A DNA stretch of 56,916 bases from Lentisphaeria bacterium UBA1732 (GTDB lineage Bacteria > Verrucomicrobiota > Lentisphaeria > Victivallales > UBA1829), in assembly GCA_002315855.1 (NCBI GenBank), contig DCIG01000070.1, positions 1 through 56,916 of the forward strand, given 5' to 3'. The translations under genes were made by a program, and so were the position numbers. The first letter of the stretch is position 1, and each line of letters starts with the position of its first letter. Below are positions 50,743 to 56,916 of the stretch, in pieces. The notes under the pieces are model-generated. The model was not told the DNA's origin. It ran no database searches and was given only the letters and a program-made list of their open reading frames with translations.

Positions 50743-51833
50743 ATTTCCGAGGCATCATCCTGTCTGTTTTGTTCCTTATGGGAGTCAGCTGTTTCATCTT
50801 GTATTTCAGGATGTCAATCGATGATTCTGCAACTTCGGAGAATGAAGAAGTATCTCTGAAACCCGGAACATTATTGACCGATACGGTTTCATTGGGAAAA
50901 TTGACAGTGCTTGATGACGGTACTTTGCTTGCAGGAAACAGTCGCGGTGAAGTGAAAATCTTTGCCGCCGGAAAAGCTCCTCAGACGGTTAAGGTCGCGA
51001 AAACATCCATTTCCGCCCCGGTAACCGAATACAATCAAATCTTTTATGTCGGGGATGAAGGCGGTACATTTTCCGCATTTACGCCTGAACAAGGAGTTTT
51101 GTGGACGTTTCATGCCGGCAACCAAATTACAGGAGCCGCGGTTCCTGCGGGTGATTTGATATGGTTTGGTGCGCATGACAATTCACTTTATGCAATCGGT
51201 GTTTCCGGCGAAACGCGCGGCAAACCGGTTCATGAAGTCGAGTGTCAAGGACAAATCAACGGAACACCTTTGATTTATGACGGTTATGTCTATTTCGGAA
51301 GCTGCGACGGAAAACTTCGCAAGATTGACATGCTTTCCGGTAATGTGATTCAATCTCTTGATTTTGAATCATATATCCCTGAGTCTCCAGTCCTGTACGA
51401 TGGCGTTTTATATCTTCTTACACATGGCGGAGATTTTGCTGCCGTTTCACCCGAAAAACTCGATATTATCTTTCGGATTCACTCTGATTCTGCCTGTTTC
51501 AGTTCTCCGTTTGCAACCGAAAACTATATTTACCTGACTGATTCGGATGGAAAAATCCACATTCATCATCGAAAAGATGGCTCTTTTGTTTGCGATTTAC
51601 CATCGGAAATATCATGGAATCCTGTTTCTGTCGGGGATGAAAATGGCATTTATGTCATTTCAAACCATGGCCGATTGAGCTATTTTGATGCAAAAAACGA
51701 GTGGAAAGAAAAACATATTGCAGAATTTCCCTCTGATTTCAAAACAGGTATAACCATGACACAGGATATGCTTGTCGCGGCGGATGAATATGGTAACCTT
51801 TTTTATGTGAAATGCAAGGACTTGAAACCATGA
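50739..51833 (+). CDS. Membrane-anchored beta-propeller protein
   Basis: The 364-residue protein has one N-terminal helix (about 5-25, GIILSVLFLMGVSCFILYF) and then degenerate PQQ/WD-like blades, for example VYFGSCDGKLRKIDMLSGNVIQS, FYVGDEGGTFSAFTPEQGVLWTFH and LYLLTHGGDFAAVSPEK. The propeller should lie outside the inner membrane. It is the fifth propeller of the locus and is coupled by ATGA to the diaphorase before it and the ABC ATPase after it. Confidence 0.82.
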   Translation: MNFRGIILSVLFLMGVSCFILYFRMSIDDSATSENEEVSLKPGTLLTDTVSLGKLTVLDDGTLLAGNSRGEVKIFAAGKAPQTVKVAKTSISAPVTEYNQIFYVGDEGGTFSAFTPEQGVLWTFHAGNQITGAAVPAGDLIWFGAHDNSLYAIGVSGETRGKPVHEVECQGQINGTPLIYDGYVYFGSCDGKLRKIDMLSGNVIQSLDFESYIPESPVLYDGVLYLLTHGGDFAAVSPEKLDIIFRIHSDSACFSSPFATENYIYLTDSDGKIHIHHRKDGSFVCDLPSEISWNPVSVGDENGIYVISNHGRLSYFDAKNEWKEKHIAEFPSDFKTGITMTQDMLVAADEYGNLFYVKCKDLKP

Positions 51834-52468
51834 AGCTGACAGTTTCCAATCTTACGAAAAACTTCGTTCATGCGGATGAATCAATTGCTCTTTTCCATAA
51901 TTTCAACCTGCAGTTGGACAAGGGGGAAGCGCTGACTGTTCTGGGACCCTCCGGAAGTGGGAAAACGACTCTCCTGCGGATGATTGCCGGGTTGGAAGAA
52001 CCGAACGCCGGACAGATATGTTTTGATGAACAGAATATCTTCCAGCTCCAGCCGGAAGCAAGACGTATTTTCCGGCTTCATCATATCGGTTTTGCAGACC
52101 AGTATGCACGAATGCTGCCGCAACTGACTGCTTTGGAAAATGTTCAGGTTCCTGCAACAGGATGCAAAATGAACTGTTTATCCCGCGCAAAACAGCTTCT
52201 GTCCGACTTCGGTTTGGAGAAACGATTCCATCATTTTCCCTCTGAACTCTCCGGCGGTGAACTTCAGCGTGTTGCCTTGGCTCGTGCTTTGATTTTGAGT
52301 CCGGATTTTCTTCTTTTGGACGAGCCGACTGCTGCTCTGGATTCTGCACGAAGCGATTCCATGCTCGAACTGCTTCGAGATGTCAACCATACATACGGTA
52401 CTGCAATTCTGATGGTTACACATAATTTGCGTGTCTTGGACTTTTTTCCGCATTCGGTGAATTTATGA
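51830..52468 (+). CDS. LolD/MacB-type ABC transporter ATPase
   Basis: The 212-residue ATPase has Walker A GPSGSGKTT (about 40-48), a Q-loop region, signature LSGGELQRVALARAL, and Walker B LLLDEPTAALD. Size and sequence fit the LolD/MacB/FtsE class that powers mechanotransmission across the envelope. It overlaps the FtsX-type permease gene as ATGA, so the pair forms one transporter. Its place in the operon suggests movement of a lipid or lipoprotein made or used by the system. Confidence 0.93.
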   Translation: MKLTVSNLTKNFVHADESIALFHNFNLQLDKGEALTVLGPSGSGKTTLLRMIAGLEEPNAGQICFDEQNIFQLQPEARRIFRLHHIGFADQYARMLPQLTALENVQVPATGCKMNCLSRAKQLLSDFGLEKRFHHFPSELSGGELQRVALARALILSPDFLLLDEPTAALDSARSDSMLELLRDVNHTYGTAILMVTHNLRVLDFFPHSVNL

Positions 52469-55206
52469 CTTCTGTAATCAGACTATTTCTGCGCGATTTA
52501 CAGTACCACTGGAAAGGTTTTCTGGCACTGATTGCAGCGGCATGTCTGATTTGTGCAATCCTGACCAGTGCATTTCTCATTGGAGACAGTGTACGCGGGA
52601 CGCTGATGGATCATGTCATGAAAAATGCCTCTGTGGCACGATTCCGACAAAAGTTTCCAATTCCCGTAACCGCTTCAATTCAAAATGGGAAAGGTTTGCT
52701 TCATGTAAAAGGTTTCACTGCCGGTGGTATTCCTGTTGAGATATATGCGCTTCCCGATTCGACAGAAAAGAATCATGACTCGATTTCAGGACGAGAGGCA
52801 TGGGGCAGTCCTGCTTTGGCAAAAAAACTGAATCTTGAAAACGGCGATATAACTCCCGTTCGTGTGCAGACTTTATCCGCCATTCAGAGTGAAAGTCCCA
52901 TGGGACGTCCTCCCGAACTCAAGCAAACGCCTTTTGTTTGGCGGGGCGAATACACGGGTGCTGAAAGTGAAATCAATTTTGATGACCCGCAGTTGCCGCC
53001 TTATAATCTTTTTGTCACTCGTGAAGCCCTTGCACAGGCTTTGGATATCCCTGAAAACTCAGTGAATGAGGTCTGGTTTCAGGATACTCCTGCGCTTTCC
53101 GATGATGTCTTGTGGGAATTATCCGGTCTGACGCTTGCCGACTGGGAGGGGCGTCCTGTCTTGAAATGCCGCTCCTTTTTTTTGCCGGAATCGATATCGG
53201 ATGCAGTCCCGGAACAGTCCGTCAAGATTCTGACATTATTTGTTGATTCTCTTACAGATGGGAAAACAAATCTGTCCTATTGTTTTGCCGGAGCATTTTC
53301 AGATTCGTCGTTTGCTGTTGCACGTAATCATATCCGGATTTCCTCCGCCTTGCAGAAAAATTTCAGCGGCGCGGCTGATTTGTCTTATTACGTGGCAGAT
53401 TCCTTTCGGGCGATTCAGCAGAAAAACATTTCATTTGCTCAGGTCGAAACAATTGATGATGCAATAGTTACCGATGCTCTTTCTCCTGAAATTCCGGGAC
53501 TTACAGATTCATCGGCGTGTTCGGACTGGGAAGCCGCACTGCCGATTGATTTCGACAGGATTACAGATGACGATGAGACATATTGGAATGAGTACAAAAG
53601 CAAACCGAAAATCTACCTTAATTTTGAGCAGGCGCAGGAAATGTTTGCTCCGGGGAAGTGTACTGCAGTTCTTTTCCCTGCCGGTTATACTGCGGAACGT
53701 GTCAAACTGGATGTGCTGAAAATCCTTCGGACAATGCCCGAATACACTCGATTCGATTCTGTTTCGGATTCATCGGAGGAAAAAGTTGCGCATGGTGTCC
53801 CGTTTGCGCCTCTGTTTTTAGGTTTGAGCTTTTTTCTGATTGTTTCGGCTCTTCTCATGCTTGCCATGCTTTTGAAACTTCACATTCAGGATCGTTCATC
53901 GGAATTGACTTTGCTCAGCGAATATCTGCCATTGAAACGCATCAGACGGCTTCTTCTTATGGAATTTGCCGCAGTTCTTGTTCCCGGTATGCTATTCGGT
54001 TTGTTTATTGGTTCTTTGCTCTGTCGTCTTCAAATCTTCCTGCTCGAACATGCCTGGAACGGCATTGTTTTGATGGAACATATTGATTTTCACGGACAGC
54101 CTTTTTCCTGTTTCATTGCCTTTTCTGTTTCTGTAATCTGTGCCTGGATTGTAGTTGTCCTTGCCGTTAATCGTTCCCGCATAATAGGAAATAAACTGTG
54201 TCTGCCCCATTCGATTGTCATGAAATCAGTCTGGCATATCGGTGCACTGTCCTGTCTGCGCTTGGGGCGGCAGAATATGCTGTGTGCATCGTTATTGATT
54301 CTTGGCTATCTGGGAACACTCGGCGTCGGTGCGTTTGGCATCAAGTCCCGCGGTGAAGATGCCTTTGGTTATACTTATGTTGCTCAAACTCTTTTGCCGG
54401 TGATTCCCGAATATGATTCTCCATTTCCGAAAGGCGGTCTTCCTGTTCGGATACATGCCGCTGATCGTGCGGATTGTTCCAATCTTCTGTTAGCTTCGAC
54501 ACCTACGGTTTATGGTGTTGATTGGGAACGATTAACCGGAGATCCGTCATTTTTGGCGGACGGTTCTGCGGCGGTTGATTCCGGTTCCTTGATTTGGATT
54601 CTCCAAAAGAAAAAGCATGATGTGATTTCATACGAGAATGGTTCGCTTTCCTTGGACCGCATTTTGAAAGCATCGGTTTTTCAGGGTGGAATCGCTGCAA
54701 ACCTCAAAAACTTTGAAAAACTTTTTCCTGAAAATGAAGGCGCACAGTTTTTCCTGATCAAAAGTGAATCAGATGTTCCTGAATGGCGGAAATATTTGGA
54801 ACCATACGGGTTGGAACTATGTTCCACGGATGAATTCATGAGCCGCGCCGAACATTTCCAAAATCGTTATCTGTCAATTTTTCTTCAGCTTGGCTTGCTT
54901 GGTGCGCTCCTTGGTTTTGGTGCATTTGTGCTCCTCATCATGCGTAATCTTCGATCCCGCAGAAATGAAATAATTCTTTTATCGGAAATTGGATGGTCCC
55001 GCAAGATGCTTGTCAAACAATATTTTATGGAGAATCTTTGTTTGTTTTCAGGGAGTGCCTTGATTTCTCTGCTTCTTCTTTTGCTGTTAGCTGTGTTTGC
55101 TTCATTGAATTTGCCTGTCCTATTGGCGGGCTTTCTTTTCCTCTCTGTTTCCGGCATCCTGATGATGTTCGGGATGATTGAATCCTATTTTTCTTCGATG
55201 AAGTAA
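52465..55206 (+). CDS. Large FtsX-family ABC permease
   Basis: The 913-residue protein has an N-terminal helix (about 18-38, CLICAILTSAFLIGDSV), a long periplasmic region (about 40-440), and two FtsX-type membrane domains. The first is at about 450-580 (FLGLSFFLIVSALLMLAMLLK...SELTLLSEYLPLKRIRRLL), the second at about 795-905 (LGLLGALLGFGAFVLLIMRN...NEIILLSEIGWSRKML). A second periplasmic domain lies between them. It matches the duplicated-FtsX permease type rather than small LolCE. It ends the chain of overlapping genes that begins at 37.0 kb. Confidence 0.9.
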   Translation: MTSVIRLFLRDLQYHWKGFLALIAAACLICAILTSAFLIGDSVRGTLMDHVMKNASVARFRQKFPIPVTASIQNGKGLLHVKGFTAGGIPVEIYALPDSTEKNHDSISGREAWGSPALAKKLNLENGDITPVRVQTLSAIQSESPMGRPPELKQTPFVWRGEYTGAESEINFDDPQLPPYNLFVTREALAQALDIPENSVNEVWFQDTPALSDDVLWELSGLTLADWEGRPVLKCRSFFLPESISDAVPEQSVKILTLFVDSLTDGKTNLSYCFAGAFSDSSFAVARNHIRISSALQKNFSGAADLSYYVADSFRAIQQKNISFAQVETIDDAIVTDALSPEIPGLTDSSACSDWEAALPIDFDRITDDDETYWNEYKSKPKIYLNFEQAQEMFAPGKCTAVLFPAGYTAERVKLDVLKILRTMPEYTRFDSVSDSSEEKVAHGVPFAPLFLGLSFFLIVSALLMLAMLLKLHIQDRSSELTLLSEYLPLKRIRRLLLMEFAAVLVPGMLFGLFIGSLLCRLQIFLLEHAWNGIVLMEHIDFHGQPFSCFIAFSVSVICAWIVVVLAVNRSRIIGNKLCLPHSIVMKSVWHIGALSCLRLGRQNMLCASLLILGYLGTLGVGAFGIKSRGEDAFGYTYVAQTLLPVIPEYDSPFPKGGLPVRIHAADRADCSNLLLASTPTVYGVDWERLTGDPSFLADGSAAVDSGSLIWILQKKKHDVISYENGSLSLDRILKASVFQGGIAANLKNFEKLFPENEGAQFFLIKSESDVPEWRKYLEPYGLELCSTDEFMSRAEHFQNRYLSIFLQLGLLGALLGFGAFVLLIMRNLRSRRNEIILLSEIGWSRKMLVKQYFMENLCLFSGSALISLLLLLLLAVFASLNLPVLLAGFLFLSVSGILMMFGMIESYFSSMK

Positions 55207-55282
55207 AACTCCTCTATTGTTTTTATCCCAACCCATTGAATACACAATCTTTTCCCCGGTAATTCCTTGAAAGGCTGAATCT

Positions 55283-56374
55283 GTGAACGAAACAAAACTG
55301 ATTATTGTCGGTGGTTTTCTGGCTGCGGGCAAAACCACCATGCTGAATACGCTTGCGTCCCGTCTTACTGCACGCGGTTACAAGGTCGGATTGATCACCA
55401 ATGATCAAGCCGCCAACCTCGTTGATACTGCTGTCCTGACCTGCACTGATGTCGACGTCCGCGAAGTTTCCGGAAGTTGTTTCTGCTGCAATTTTCAGGG
55501 GTTTATGGATGCAATTCAGTCTCTGATTGACTCCGGTGCAAACTTGATTATCGCTGAACCTGTCGGCAGTTGCACCGATATTTCCGCGACGATTCTTCAG
55601 CCTGTCAAAGATAAATTTCCGAAGCTGAATCTTGCACCTTTTTCCGTCATGGTCGATCCTCTCCGCCTGAAAGAAGCTCTGGAACTTATCCCCGGTTCGA
55701 CGCATCCTGATGCCCTCTATATCGTGAAACGCCAGCTGGAAGAAGCGGACCGGATTCTTTTGAACAAGGTCGATATGCTCTCTCCGGCTCAAATCAGGGA
55801 AGCCATGATGATTCTGTCAGAACATTTTCCGGCACCCTCTTCTGCTGTTTCCGCACTTCATGGAACAGGCGTTGAGCAGTGGATTGATGAAATCCTTGCC
55901 AGCCGGAATGCCGGAACTCATTTGACCATGGTTGACTATGACCGCTATGCGCATGGTGAGGCTGTCTTAGGGTGGCTGAATGCTTCTGTAAATCTTTCTT
56001 CGACTGCTGAAATCAGTTGGTCTTCTTTTGTTCAGTCGCTCCTCGCGAACCTCAAAGAAGCATTCATTTCCGCTCGTGCCGAAATCGGACATGTGAAACT
56101 TTCGCTCACATGCAATGGTGTCATGATTCTCGGTAATCTTGGCTCCATCAATGCACCAATCAATGTGCGCGGGGATTCATCGTTCAAAAGTGAAGGAGCG
56201 GAAATGATCCTGAATGCCCGTGTCCAAATGTCGCCGGATCATTTACAGAAAAACGTCGAAAAAATCCTTGCTGAAACCGCTGAATCATTCAGCCTTTCCG
56301 CTGAAATAACAACTCTGGAATGCCTTATGCCCGGACGCCCGAATCCGACTTACCGCTATCATTCAATTGTTTGA
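55283..56374 (+). CDS. CobW/COG0523-family GTPase (metallochaperone type)
   Basis: The 363-residue protein has Walker A GGFLAAGKTT (about 9-18), the metal-binding CxCC motif C66-F-C68-C69, EPVGSCTD, and LLNKVDML as the guanine-specific NKxD. COG0523 proteins deliver zinc, cobalt or other metals to client enzymes. The start is GTG at 55283, with AAAGG about 9 bases upstream. The gap of 76 bases breaks the chain of overlaps, so a role in the upstream system is possible but not shown. A bidirectional terminator lies downstream. Confidence 0.9.
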   Translation: MNETKLIIVGGFLAAGKTTMLNTLASRLTARGYKVGLITNDQAANLVDTAVLTCTDVDVREVSGSCFCCNFQGFMDAIQSLIDSGANLIIAEPVGSCTDISATILQPVKDKFPKLNLAPFSVMVDPLRLKEALELIPGSTHPDALYIVKRQLEEADRILLNKVDMLSPAQIREAMMILSEHFPAPSSAVSALHGTGVEQWIDEILASRNAGTHLTMVDYDRYAHGEAVLGWLNASVNLSSTAEISWSSFVQSLLANLKEAFISARAEIGHVKLSLTCNGVMILGNLGSINAPINVRGDSSFKSEGAEMILNARVQMSPDHLQKNVEKILAETAESFSLSAEITTLECLMPGRPNPTYRYHSIV

Positions 56375-56516
56375 GTTGATTTTAAAAGACAGATGAGAGA
56401 AGAAAAGTTTTTTGAGAGAAGCGACTTTTCCGATACGGGTGTATTTCGGGCAGGGAAAAAATGATTACTTTTTCATAATCGACTACATTAATCAGCAGAC
56501 GCTGTCTATGCAAAAA

Positions 56517-56542
56517 GGATGAGAGCATTTCTGCCCTCATCC
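56517..56542. terminator. Bidirectional terminator between GTPase and esterase genes
   Basis: GGATGAG (56517-56523) and CTCATCC (56536-56542) with an inner GC/GC pair form a stem. On the minus strand it is followed by TTTTT (plus A run 56512-56516) for the esterase gene; on the plus strand CATATTTTT follows for the GTPase gene. Confidence 0.85.
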
Positions 56543-56593
56543 CATATTTTTGCTGACTGCTTTCCTGTTTACAGAAAAGCGAACTTCACCGAA

Positions 56594-56916
56594 TCATTTC
56601 TTGAACAGTTTCGGTGCAAATTCTTTCAAGCAGCGGCGCCAAGTTAACCATTCGTGAGCTGTGCCGTCAGATTCAAAGTAATCGCAACTGAAACCGGCTT
56701 TCTGGAATGCTTCTGCAGCAGACTTGGAGCTCTGCCAGCTTTCCTGATTACCTGTTCCGATGAAGACGTAGTGAATCTTCTTGGAGGCATCTTCTTTTGC
56801 GGTCTTGAATGCGCCGCCGAACGCGGTTTCAACATCGAAGCCGCCACCCATACCGCCCATCATAGGCATACCGCCAACCATGCCGCCCATCATAGGCATA
56901 CCGCCGCCCATACCGC
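56594..56916 (-). CDS. C-terminus of esterase (Fes/feruloyl-esterase-like), truncated
   Basis: About 107 residues are visible, with the start beyond the window edge. The last 85 match the end of alpha/beta-hydrolase esterases of the enterochelin/feruloyl type: HYVFIGTGNQE, the AFQKAGFSCDYFESDGTAHEWLTWRRCLKEFAPKLFK tail, with the likely catalytic His in GTAHEW. A low-complexity insert (GGGMPMMGGMVGGMPMMGG) precedes it, in the place where such proteins have a loop. The catalytic Ser region is outside the window. Confidence 0.8.
   Translation of the reverse strand, partial: GMGGGMPMMGGMVGGMPMMGGMGGGFDVETAFGGAFKTAKEDASKKIHYVFIGTGNQESWQSSKSAAEAFQKAGFSCDYFESDGTAHEWLTWRRCLKEFAPKLFKK
56855..56905. 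repeat. 30-bp-period repeat encoding Gly/Met/Pro insert
   Basis: A 21-bp unit (GCCCATCATAGGCATACCGCC) occurs at 56855-56875 and 56885-56905. It codes for the GGMPMMG insert of the esterase, and together with the 9-bp repeat at the left end shows that both window edges fall in related low-complexity DNA. Confidence 0.85.

Noticed and set aside
9000..56916. Switch in GC skew marking a replication origin or terminus
   Set aside because: Sample counts on several lines gave G above C over most of the window, with a possible change only after about 54 kb; a sliding-window calculation would be needed and was not possible.

Overview
The window looks like a fragment of a Gram-negative chromosome, most likely from the PVC superphylum and perhaps Lentisphaerota/Victivallales. 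The evidence is a heptose epimerase, an O-antigen ligase/polymerase, lipoproteins with lipoboxes, a DUF1559-type pseudopilin (FTLIELL...LLPAL) beside a beta-helix surface protein, and many PQQ-like beta-propellers. The lineage is an inference from gene content. No rRNA, tRNA, CRISPR array or intact insertion sequence was seen. Both ends stop inside DNA encoding Gly-Gly-Met repeats, as expected of a contig broken at repeats.

Region 1 (1-12.4 kb): a truncated secreted GGM-repeat protein and a Gly/Met/Pro-rich membrane protein. A minus-strand unit (SpoIIE-type phosphatase, small lipoprotein, hldD) starts at a strong promoter near 3.88 kb. A plus-strand operon follows (SurA/PpiD-like chaperone, ispF, RsmB-type methyltransferase, tatD, tcdA). 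A minus-strand pair (pseudopilin, beta-helix surface protein) then faces it.

Region 2 (12.5-33.2 kb): a 47-codon helix-turn-helix-like ORF with repeated flanking sites, the minus-strand operon DUF1846-proB-miaB, and the minus-strand operon DJ-1/PfpI-tgt-methyltransferase. A plus-strand operon xerC-O-antigen ligase-coiled coil-cysteine desulfurase is followed by convergent murC. Then come hisG with a GT39 glycosyltransferase, the acyltransferase/acyl-ACP synthetase aas, folE, a LysM lipoprotein and a PqiC-like lipoprotein. A dispersed palindrome (arm AGAGYTGATTTCAAA) recurs between these genes.

Region 3 (33.7-56.4 kb) is the remarkable part. After a perfect-consensus sigma70 promoter and a periplasmic PQQ-like propeller comes a run of about 16 same-strand genes, most joined by 4-bp ATGA overlaps. 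They encode a BioB-like radical SAM enzyme, an Fe-S protein, a second radical SAM enzyme, a DUF116-polyprenyl synthase fusion, and two squalene-hopene-cyclase-like proteins (one with a DADD class II cyclase motif). Further on are three more propellers, two twin-arginine small proteins, a twin-arginine polyferredoxin and a NapH/NosR-like membrane ferredoxin. The run ends with a single-chain NuoE-NuoF-NuoG-like NADH diaphorase of 977 residues and a LolD/FtsX-type ABC transporter; a CobW GTPase lies just downstream. My reading is that this locus makes a cyclised isoprenoid and carries a dedicated NADH-to-periplasm electron pathway that may use it. I know of no described system with this composition. 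The right end is the C-terminus of a Fes/feruloyl-esterase-like protein.
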